Shown here piece by piece: positions 1 through 6,471 of a DNA stretch of 7,736 bases. This stretch comes from an uncultured Bacteroides sp. (GTDB taxonomy: Bacteria > Bacteroidota > Bacteroidia > Bacteroidales > Bacteroidaceae). Each line of letters begins with the position of its first letter. Within the stretch, counting starts at the first letter, position 1. The DNA is taken from NCBI GenBank assembly GCA_959606905.1, contig CAUHML010000152.1, positions 1-7,736 on the forward strand. Reading direction: 5' to 3'. A program made the translations under genes and the position numbers. The notes beneath the pieces were generated by a model, which saw only the letters and a program-made list of their open reading frames with translations, was not told the DNA's origin and searched no databases.

Positions 1-674
1 GTAAATTGTCCTTGTTGACCGCCATTACCAGATTGTCCGATTTTGGAAGGTAAAGCTACCAGACAGACATCTCTCAACTCACTTTCGATAAAATCAAACA
101 TAACCTGTGGAGATACCTGCTTCCGGTTTTCCGGCTGTTCATTGACCGCTTGGTCAGAAGTCGTAGTTAAGATACAATTACGGTAACTATTAAGCAGGCG
201 AAGATAACAATAAGCTCTCATACAACGTAGTTGCGCTTTAAAACTATCAAACTCACTGTCACTTAAATTAAATTTAGAAGGATTCAATTGAGACAAATCA
301 TCCAACACCAGATTGCATTGACCGATACCGCCATACATGCCTTCCCACTCGTTTGTCCAGTCTTCCTGATTAATGTCATCGTATTGATGATAATGATATT
401 TTTCCCATTTACCGCCATCATACCACCAAGTTCCCCGAGTAGGCGTTATCAACTGATCCCCTGTCAGTTCTTCGTGTTCATGACGTCTGACAATGGATTC
501 ATAGATATGCTCAAACGGACGAAAAACAGCGTTGATAACATCCTGTTTGGTATTATAATAGTTTTGAGACATGACTTGATCATACACCGTTTCCGACAGA
601 TCTGTACAGGATGGCAAACTAATGACTGTGCCTGCCATTATCCCTAATCCTATGATATATTTTGTTATTTTCAT
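1..674 (-). CDS. SusD-like glycan-binding outer-membrane lipoprotein, N-terminal part (runs off left edge)
   Basis: The 224 codons present begin at the ATG at 674 and are open to the window edge, so the C-terminal half or more is missing (SusD proteins are usually 500-650 residues). The start gives a short lipoprotein signal peptide (MKITKYIIGLGIMAG...) ending in the lipobox LPSC, with the lipidated Cys at residue 23. The mature N-terminus (SETVYDQVMSQNYYNTKQD) is typical of SusD/RagB proteins. Residues around 147-165 (KAQLRCMRAYCYLRLLNSY) match the TPR-like helix with its RAYxY core. The stretch QVMFDFIESELRDV near 190-203 matches the following conserved helix. By family knowledge it is a surface lipoprotein that sits as a lid on the SusC barrel and binds oligosaccharide. 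It starts 12 bp after the susC stop, so it is co-transcribed with it. The family call is firm; the ligand is unknown. Confidence 0.93.
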   Translation of the reverse strand, partial: MKITKYIIGLGIMAGTVISLPSCTDLSETVYDQVMSQNYYNTKQDVINAVFRPFEHIYESIVRRHEHEELTGDQLITPTRGTWWYDGGKWEKYHYHQYDDINQEDWTNEWEGMYGGIGQCNLVLDDLSQLNPSKFNLSDSEFDSFKAQLRCMRAYCYLRLLNSYRNCILTTTSDQAVNEQPENRKQVSPQVMFDFIESELRDVCLVALPSKIGQSGNGGQQGQF

Positions 675-686
675 AATCGTCTTTTA

Positions 687-3683
687 TTAGAAACTTACTT
701 GTAATCCTAAAATAAACTGAAAAGCAGACGGATAATAGTTATATCCTCCTCCGAAAGTACCCGGTGTCAGTCCGTTCACTTCGTAGGTAGAAGGATCTAC
801 ACCGGTAAACTTCGTAAACGTATAAAGATTGTTGGCCGTACCGAACAAACGTATCTTTTCAATATATTTCTTATTCAGGTTCATGGTATATCCTAAAGTG
901 ACGTTGTCTATCTTCAGATAATCACCCGGTTCAATGAAGTAGTCGGTAATCACATTCTTACCTGTCGTGATATGTGCATTCTTCGAATAAGCGGTCGTCA
1001 ACTGGTTGGTAGTCATGCTCTGCAATCCGAAATAGAAATCATGCACGTTGAATATGTCAAACCCGGCAGCACCACGGAGGGCAACAGACAAATCAAAGTT
1101 CTTATAAGTGAAGTTATGCGTCATAGAGCCGGTGAATTTCGGCAAACCGTTTCCGGTCACAGACTTATCCTCTTCCGTACCTTGGGCTACAGGAATCACA
1201 TTCCCCTTTTTATCATAAATCAGCCAGTCACCTTTTTTATCCACTCCTGCATAACGATATGTAAAGTAGTTACCAATACGTTCCCCCTCTTCAATCCGCT
1301 GCAAATATCCCGGATTATTCGGATTCGCCATGCTACAGGTAGAGTAATATTTTTGTCCTTTATATATATCGTTGGAAAAACTGACAAACTTATTGTTATT
1401 AGTAGCCCCCACTAATGTGAAACTATAAGTGAAATCCTTTGTCCGGACAGCATTTACTGTAACATCAAGTTCGAAACCGGTATTACGCAATGTACCTACA
1501 TTGGTATAGATGGTGGAGAACAAGTTAGGTGGTACCGGTACAGAATAATCTCCGAGCAAATCACTTTGTTTACGATGGAAATAGTTAAATGAACCGGTCA
1601 CTTTGTGTGAGAAGAGTGAGAAGTCCAAACCCACATTCTGATTATGTCCCTTCTCCCAGCGCAATTCCGAGTTCGTATTTTTGCTCGGTCCCCATACATG
1701 AAAACGGTTACCATTGTATTGATACCAACCGAAAGCCCGGTAAGTAGCCAGAGAATTATAATTTCCTATTTCCTGATTACCTGTCACCCCATAGTCATAA
1801 CGTACTTTCAAGTCATCAATCCATGAAAGTCCTTTCATAAACTTCTCATCCGAGATACGCCAACCGACAGATACAGCCGGGAAATTACCCCATTTATGAT
1901 TCTCGCCAAAGCGGGAAGACCCTTCGTGGCGTAAAGAGAAAGTAAACAGGTAGCGCTCTTTCCAATCATAATTAACACGTCCGAAGAAGCTGATTAACTT
2001 ATGGTCATTCTTATAGGAGCCCATCATTGTTTTTCCATCTTTTGCCGCTTCCAGCCCGGAACCCAGATTATTATACGTCAATCCATCCGAAGAGAAATTC
2101 CAGTTTTCAGCAGACATTCCGGAATTTACACCATAATTATAGCTATACCCCACCATTGCACGGATCTGATGATTCTTGATACGTGTAGAGAAATTTGTTA
2201 CCCATTCCAGATTGTTAGTCGTACTTTTGTCGAAGTCACGGCTGGCTTTTCCGGTGACACCATCATTTACGTTAGAACCATAAGTAGACGGTGTAAACCA
2301 TCCGTTAAATTTATCAACTTGATATTGAGAAATAGTGACCTGCGACTTCAATACCATGTCCGGATTCTTCGGATTAAACAGAGGCAGCAGATTAACGGCA
2401 GCCGTAGCATTCCATTCCAGCAACTTAATTTCCGTACCATTCTCTTCTTCATTCAATTGCTCTACGATATTAGAACCTTCCGTTCCACTGGGAAAACGAT
2501 AGTACCCATTAGCCGATTCCGAATCATAAATAGGCATTGTCGGATTGTTTTTAATAGCATTGCTATATACATTGGCTGATTTGTTCCGGTCGATAACACG
2601 AGGAGTTATATTAGCAGAAAACGTGAATAGCCCGTCTTTGGTTGTATGGTTAATATTGGCACGTGCTCCATATTCACGACGGTCGGAACGCAAATCAATA
2701 CCACGGGCATTACGATAGTCGGCGGTCACCCGATAGTTGGTTCTCGCATTACCGCCGGAAAATGTCAATGTATGCATGTGAGTCACCCCCAATTGAGTAA
2801 CGGCATCAAACCAGTCTGAATCAGCTCCCATATCGGAAAGCGGATTAGACACTGTGCGATAAGCACGGTATTCTTCCGCATTCATGATGTCGAGTTCTTT
2901 TTTAGCTTTATTAAAAGTAACGGAAGTACTATAGGTTGTATGAACCTGTCCATCTTTGGTCCCTTTCTTTAGATTAATCAGGATAACCCCGTTACTACCC
3001 CGCGTACCATAGATCGCAGAAGCAGCACCGTCTTTCAATACATCAATCGATTCAATATCGGCAGGGTTAATATTCGTCATATCACCTCCCGGCACTCCGT
3101 CTACCACAATTAACGGTCCTAAACCTGCATTACGGGAAGAGACACCACGAATCTGAATACTTCCTTGATTGTTCGGATCGGCCAGAGCTGTGTTAGAAAC
3201 CGAAACGCTGGAAACTTTCCCCTGCAAAAGCATGGAGGCATCGAGGCTGGATATCTGATTCAGATCTTTCGCACCTATATGCGAAATAGCCGAAGTCATT
3301 TCTTTCCGTTTCATCGTACCGTAACCCACCACTACCACTTCATTCAAAGCGGTCGATTCTTCTTTCAATACGATCTTCAATAACTGGCCGTTTTTAACAG
3401 CCACTTCTTGTGTTTCATAACCGATATAAGACACTTTCAGGTGTCCATTCTTAGGTACGTTCACCAGAAATTTACCGTCTATATCTGTAATAGTACCCTG
3501 CTTCGATTCTACGACTACTACGGAAGCGCCAATAACTGGTTCGCCCTTTTCGTCCGTCACCGTACCTGACACCTTACTTTCCTGCTGAACTTCCAAAGAA
3601 GCTCCCTTTACCTGTATACCGGAAAACAGTATCAGCAGTATACCTAACAGACAGGTACACGTTTTGAAATGAATATTCTTCAT
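687..3683 (-). CDS. SusC-like TonB-dependent outer-membrane oligosaccharide transporter
   Basis: A complete 998-residue protein, the usual SusC length. In order: a Sec signal peptide at about 1-28 (cleavage probably after VKGA); a carboxypeptidase-regulatory-like beta-sandwich at about 37-107 (SGTVTDEKGEPVIGASVVV, ending KIVLKEE); a TonB-box-like segment NEVVVVGYG at 114-122; the plug domain at about 125-238 with the SusC signature (PADIESIDVLKDGAASAIYG, then GTRGSNGVILI); then the barrel, ending in an aromatic C-terminus (LGLQVSF) as expected for BAM recognition. It imports oligosaccharides across the outer membrane using TonB-ExbBD energy, paired with the downstream SusD. No STN domain precedes the beta-sandwich, so control by a FecR-type anti-sigma factor is unlikely; an HTCS or SusR-like regulator outside the window is more probable (inference). 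It lies 30 bp after the phosphodiesterase gene, with no hairpin visible between them. Confidence 0.97.
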   Translation of the reverse strand: MKNIHFKTCTCLLGILLILFSGIQVKGASLEVQQESKVSGTVTDEKGEPVIGASVVVVESKQGTITDIDGKFLVNVPKNGHLKVSYIGYETQEVAVKNGQLLKIVLKEESTALNEVVVVGYGTMKRKEMTSAISHIGAKDLNQISSLDASMLLQGKVSSVSVSNTALADPNNQGSIQIRGVSSRNAGLGPLIVVDGVPGGDMTNINPADIESIDVLKDGAASAIYGTRGSNGVILINLKKGTKDGQVHTTYSTSVTFNKAKKELDIMNAEEYRAYRTVSNPLSDMGADSDWFDAVTQLGVTHMHTLTFSGGNARTNYRVTADYRNARGIDLRSDRREYGARANINHTTKDGLFTFSANITPRVIDRNKSANVYSNAIKNNPTMPIYDSESANGYYRFPSGTEGSNIVEQLNEEENGTEIKLLEWNATAAVNLLPLFNPKNPDMVLKSQVTISQYQVDKFNGWFTPSTYGSNVNDGVTGKASRDFDKSTTNNLEWVTNFSTRIKNHQIRAMVGYSYNYGVNSGMSAENWNFSSDGLTYNNLGSGLEAAKDGKTMMGSYKNDHKLISFFGRVNYDWKERYLFTFSLRHEGSSRFGENHKWGNFPAVSVGWRISDEKFMKGLSWIDDLKVRYDYGVTGNQEIGNYNSLATYRAFGWYQYNGNRFHVWGPSKNTNSELRWEKGHNQNVGLDFSLFSHKVTGSFNYFHRKQSDLLGDYSVPVPPNLFSTIYTNVGTLRNTGFELDVTVNAVRTKDFTYSFTLVGATNNNKFVSFSNDIYKGQKYYSTCSMANPNNPGYLQRIEEGERIGNYFTYRYAGVDKKGDWLIYDKKGNVIPVAQGTEEDKSVTGNGLPKFTGSMTHNFTYKNFDLSVALRGAAGFDIFNVHDFYFGLQSMTTNQLTTAYSKNAHITTGKNVITDYFIEPGDYLKIDNVTLGYTMNLNKKYIEKIRLFGTANNLYTFTKFTGVDPSTYEVNGLTPGTFGGGYNYYPSAFQFILGLQVSF

Positions 3684-3713
3684 AAATAAATGATTTTATG
3701 TTAGATGATAAAG

Positions 3714-4889
3714 TTAACGCAATCCTCTTGCTTGTAAAGCGGAGATTAATACTTCCGGTGCATCTGTCTGTATCATACGTACTTCAGGATAAATCTGAAG
3801 AAGCTCATCCAGATAAGTCGTATTTATATCATATTCAGGTATCAATCCGGATAATACATGAAGCATATTGACTGTAGGAATCATTCCCTCACTGACGGCA
3901 GTTCCTATAGGAGTACTTTGTCCGTCGGGAGCATAAGAATATTGCACGAAGTAATTGCCCGGAAGCCCAACCAGAGGTTTGTAAGCGCTTTGTGCCCATG
4001 TGTACACGTGTGCCTTTTTAGAAATAGACAACACTTCTTCTGCTTTCTGGCTACTGTTACAATAGAAAAAAACTTGTTCCATCATATCCAGTTCCTTGAC
4101 AACATTCATCACCTCTTGGGTAGAGGCTGTGCGTGGAGAATAGTCCAGATTGAAATATATTTTTCCACGCCCTGCTTTCAGAAACTCTTCCAATGTGGGC
4201 ATCTTCTCATCGGTCACCCTTCCATTCCGGTCCAACAGATTATATTGCTGAATTTCAGCATAAGTCATTTTCGTAATATCCCCTGTGCCGTTAGTCGTAG
4301 CATTGATTGTCTGGTCATGGCACACCATAACTACTCCATCGCTTGTGAGATGAGTGTCACATTCAATCACATCCGCTCCTGCATTGATGGCAGCTTCTAC
4401 AGCAGATACCGAATTTTCGGGAATAGTCTTGTCTGTTGTATGAGAGCGATGCGTCATAGCCCATACCATTTTGTTATCTGCATCCCTGAATTGCTTCATG
4501 GCTTCTGTCAGTGCCAATAAGTCGTAAATACGGATCCTTTTCTGTACTGCATGCTCACCCGCTGTCACTAACATCGTGTAGTCACCACTTTGTGTATAAG
4601 CATGAGTGATAGGCGTAGCTGCTTTCCCTTCCTTGACTGTTCCGTCACCAAAGTCGACAGTAACGTCAGTATTACTGTCGATATTGTTAAACACCACTTC
4701 CACTACCTCTTTCAGCATAGCACGGGTGCTCGTTTGCAGATAAGGATTCTTTTTTACGGGATCATCATCTGAACATGCCATAAAACTAATTCCGCATAAA
4801 ACAATTAAACTGTATGCATATTTTATAGCCAGTAATTTTAAAATTCTTCTCTTTATAAGAAGAAAGGACAATAGATTTTCATTTCTCAT
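3714..4889 (-). CDS. Lipoprotein with PKD domain and glycerophosphodiester phosphodiesterase (GDPD) domain
   Basis: A 391-residue protein if started at the ATG at 4889. The reading frame is open upstream to 4973, but that part runs through the promoter region and is not signal-like. The N-terminus carries a long n-region, a hydrophobic stretch (YSLIVLCGISFMAC) and lipid Cys39. Ser-Asp-Asp-Asp follows the Cys, resembling the export signal of surface lipoproteins in Bacteroides. Residues about 55-123 form a PKD-like domain (VDFGDGT, then HAYTQSGDYTMLV). Residues about 143-388 form a GDPD TIM barrel: HR at 147-148, PENS at 157-160, ECD at 176-178, TSDG, and CHD with His191; the end has the typical QTDAPE. 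By family knowledge the fold hydrolyses glycerophosphodiesters to glycerol-3-phosphate and an alcohol, using His147 and His191 with a divalent metal bound by Glu176 and Asp178. The usual third acidic ligand (Glu) appears as Asp249 in NLDYSP. It is the first gene of the susC-susD transcript. The true substrate is unknown; a phosphodiester-bearing glycan or lipid head group is inferred. Confidence 0.9.
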   Translation of the reverse strand: MRNENLLSFLLIKRRILKLLAIKYAYSLIVLCGISFMACSDDDPVKKNPYLQTSTRAMLKEVVEVVFNNIDSNTDVTVDFGDGTVKEGKAATPITHAYTQSGDYTMLVTAGEHAVQKRIRIYDLLALTEAMKQFRDADNKMVWAMTHRSHTTDKTIPENSVSAVEAAINAGADVIECDTHLTSDGVVMVCHDQTINATTNGTGDITKMTYAEIQQYNLLDRNGRVTDEKMPTLEEFLKAGRGKIYFNLDYSPRTASTQEVMNVVKELDMMEQVFFYCNSSQKAEEVLSISKKAHVYTWAQSAYKPLVGLPGNYFVQYSYAPDGQSTPIGTAVSEGMIPTVNMLHVLSGLIPEYDINTTYLDELLQIYPEVRMIQTDAPEVLISALQARGLR

Positions 4890-4930
4890 TGCGCGTTTTA
4901 CATTAGTTGATTTATTTAATAGATTACGTT

Positions 4931-4939
4931 GCAAACATA
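4931..4939 (-). promoter_or_regulatory. Bacteroides-type -7 promoter element for the GDPD-susC-susD unit
   Basis: On the minus strand this reads TATGTTTGC, an exact match to the Bacteroides vegetative -7 consensus TAnnTTTG. It ends about 41 bp before the GDPD ATG, which would leave a leader of roughly 35 nt. No clean TTTG is seen at -33; that position is taken by the T-tracts at 4953-4970. The promoter lies after the candidate terminator of the upstream GH43 gene, which supports a separate transcript starting here. Confidence 0.6.
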
Positions 4940-5017
4940 AGTAATACGCACTAAAAAAAAGGAAAAAAAACATTCAATAAAAGATGAGAATTTTTCTTTT
5001 CGTGAAAAAGAAGACCA

Positions 5018-5064
5018 TTTGAATAAGAAAAGAAAGAAACGGGCTCTTTTTGAATAAAACGGGC
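5018..5064. repeat. Two imperfect direct copies of a TTTGAATAA...AACGGGC element
   Basis: TTTGAATAA occurs at 5018-5026 and 5049-5057 (31 bp apart), and AAACGGGC occurs at 5037-5044 and 5057-5064 (20 bp apart). Copy 1 carries an extra purine-rich stretch between the two parts, while in copy 2 they overlap. The pair sits about 80-125 bp upstream of the GDPD promoter -7 element, and copy 2 overlaps the first stem arm of the candidate terminator. It could be an activator-binding site or a remnant of local duplication; the sequence alone does not decide. Confidence 0.4.
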
Positions 5065-5084
5065 GTATTGCAAAAAGTACGCCC
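5061..5084 (-). terminator. Candidate intrinsic terminator after the minus-strand GH43 gene
   Basis: A perfect 7-bp G/C-rich stem (GGGCGTA at 5061-5067 with TACGCCC at 5078-5084) encloses a 10-nt loop. It starts 7 bp after the GH43 stop codon when read on the minus strand. The run that follows is GTTTTATTC, so the U-tract is short and interrupted, and some read-through into the GDPD-susC-susD unit is possible. Confidence 0.6.
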
Positions 5085-5091
5085 CCTATTT

Positions 5092-6189
5092 TCATTTGCG
5101 TTCAGGAGTGCCTGACGGTTTGCGAAGCGGGAATCCTTCTTTCTGCGGAATTCCTAAAACAGGGATTCCTTCCTTATCCCACTCTATTTTCTGCATACGC
5201 GGCGTCCGGCTATCCAAAACAAGCATATCATACAAACTCTTGCGGGCGTGATAAAGCATATACCATTCCTTACCGTCAGGTGAAGGAATAAAACAGATAC
5301 TACCGGGTCCATATACATGATTTTCCGGTGCTTGCTTAAACACAGGCTCCGGTGCCTTTTTCCAAGAAGCCGGATTCAGCAGATCGCTGTCAGTATCGGC
5401 AGTCAGCAGTCCTACACAGTAGTAAGGAGTCCAATTACCACTTGCCGAATAATAAATCAATAACTTATCTTTCTTCAAAGAATAGAAGAATTGCGGTGCT
5501 TCATTGACACGAATCGGATAGGCAGTTTTATTACCATCTATACTGATCCACTGACATTCCCATTCATATTCTGGTTCGGAAATCAAAATACGGTCAGAAG
5601 CCAGTGTCCATGGGTTCTCCATTTCGGCAATATAAATACATTGATTTTCCTGATAAACTCTACGTTTCTGCCATCCACACCAGATTAAATAACGCTTTCC
5701 TCCATGTTCAAAAGTACTGGCATGAATTGCCCAATTATTATCTTCATCAGTTGATATTCTTCCCTTCATGACAAATTCCCCTTTCATCGGGTCAGCAGAC
5801 TCATTCTCAAGCACATAAATCTGACGATTATCAATATTTCCATCATCCGCACAACAATAAATATACCATTTATTATTAATGTAATGTATTTCAGGTCCCC
5901 AAAGATGAAATGCGTTTGACGAATTTTGAGGTACCCACACATCTTTCTGGGATGCTTCCGCCAACCGGGTTATATCATCTGTTGCCCATAAAGTGATGCG
6001 GTCGCTCATACTTTGGGTATAATAATATATTCCGTTATGGAATACCGCCCATGGGTCTCCTCCTCTTGACAAAAGCGGATTCGTATAAACAGGTACGGAA
6101 TCGAGGTCTACCCGCTCATGTGTTTTTTTATTCTGACCGGATGAGCAACCCACTAAAAGAATAAGGAGAAAATACAATAAAATTCGCAT
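5092..6189 (-). CDS. GH43-family glycoside hydrolase, lipoprotein, with altered active-site residues
   Basis: A 365-residue protein from the ATG at 6189. The frame is open upstream to 6351, but the chosen start gives a compact lipoprotein signal (MRILLYFLLILLVGC, lipid Cys15). The mature start SSGQNKK has no acidic export signal, so a periplasm-facing lipoprotein is likely. The body is a single five-bladed propeller of the GH43 alpha-L-arabinofuranosidase/xylosidase-like type: GGDPW with the expected catalytic base Asp45, LWGPE near 97-100, WAIHASTFEHGGKRYLIW near 153-170, VNEAP with the expected general acid Glu230, SASGNWTPYYCVGLLT near 248-263, YGPGSICF near 293-300, and LYHAR. Relatives, as I recall them, have WAID where this has WAIH (His156, in place of the pKa-modulating Asp), and GPGHNSF where this has GPGSICF (Ser297, in place of a metal-coordinating His). 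The fold is secure. Activity and substrate are uncertain: it may be a diverged enzyme or a binding protein. Confidence 0.87.
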   Translation of the reverse strand: MRILLYFLLILLVGCSSGQNKKTHERVDLDSVPVYTNPLLSRGGDPWAVFHNGIYYYTQSMSDRITLWATDDITRLAEASQKDVWVPQNSSNAFHLWGPEIHYINNKWYIYCCADDGNIDNRQIYVLENESADPMKGEFVMKGRISTDEDNNWAIHASTFEHGGKRYLIWCGWQKRRVYQENQCIYIAEMENPWTLASDRILISEPEYEWECQWISIDGNKTAYPIRVNEAPQFFYSLKKDKLLIYYSASGNWTPYYCVGLLTADTDSDLLNPASWKKAPEPVFKQAPENHVYGPGSICFIPSPDGKEWYMLYHARKSLYDMLVLDSRTPRMQKIEWDKEGIPVLGIPQKEGFPLRKPSGTPERK

Positions 6190-6271
6190 AGTAATACTTA
6201 TAATATATATAAATAATAGCCTGTTAAATGACCAATTAAGAAATTCAAGACAGATACAACGAAAATGGGAC

Positions 6272-6304
6272 GGCAATATATAACAAAAGTGTTGAACCTG
6301 CAAA
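6272..6304 (-). promoter_or_regulatory. Weak candidate promoter for the minus-strand GH43 gene
   Basis: On the minus strand TTTG (6304-6301) is followed after 20 nt by TATATTGCC (6280-6272), close to the Bacteroides -33 TTTG / -7 TAnnTTTG pattern but one T short in the -7 box. It would give a leader of about 75 nt before the ATG at 6189. The region is very A/T-rich, so chance matches are likely. Confidence 0.3.
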
Positions 6305-6381
6305 CAAAGAAAGTGAAAAAACAAATCAAAACAGCCCTTTACAAGCAGCAATATATGAAATAATTATTTTTCCGGCAATTT

Positions 6382-6417
6382 GGTTGATTCTCGCTATTTA
6401 TTGGCAAATAATCAACC
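6382..6417. promoter_or_regulatory. Inverted repeat in the divergent intergenic region, candidate operator
   Basis: GGTTGATT at 6382-6389 and AATCAACC at 6410-6417 are perfect 8-bp reverse complements around a 20-bp spacer. The dyad lies 54 bp upstream of the plus-strand GH43 ATG and about 80 bp upstream of the candidate minus-strand promoter, so a regulator bound here could act on both directions. The 282-bp region (6190-6471) otherwise holds no credible gene. An RNA hairpin is a less likely reading given the long loop and the lack of a following T-run. Confidence 0.4.
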
Positions 6418-6471
6418 TTTATTTCATTGATTTTTCATCATTTTTGTGGCATAACTTTAATATTTATAGAC

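Noticed and set aside
288..647. 119-codon plus-strand open frame opposite susD
   Set aside because: It is antisense to a clear SusD coding region and its translation resembles no protein family; it is a shadow frame.
2001..2579. 192-codon plus-strand open frame opposite susC
   Set aside because: It is antisense to the SusC barrel, with Ile/Arg/Cys-rich composition typical of a reverse-complement shadow and no domain signal.
3858..4520. 220-codon plus-strand open frame opposite the GDPD gene
   Set aside because: The minus-strand frame carries the GDPD motifs. This frame is His/Cys/Ser-rich with no recognisable motif, so it is a shadow despite its length.
4890..4973. Extended N-terminus of the GDPD protein (start at 4973)
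   Set aside because: It would place 28 extra residues before the signal peptide and run across the -7 promoter element; the ATG at 4889 is more plausible.
4994..5012. A/T hairpin TTCTTTT / AAAAGAA with a 5-nt loop
   Set aside because: The stem is nearly all A-T in a purine/pyrimidine-rich stretch and has no role evident from its position; probably chance.
6190..6351. Extended N-terminus of the minus-strand GH43 (start at 6351)
   Set aside because: The 54 extra residues are Phe/Cys/Leu-rich intergenic translation and would bury a clean lipoprotein signal that starts at 6189.
6427..6466. Possible plus-strand promoter (TTGA near 6427, TAACTTTAA near 6452) for the second GH43
   Set aside because: The -7 box lacks the conserved G and would leave a leader of only a few bases, so I do not list it as a feature; the region is too A/T-rich for weak matches to count.
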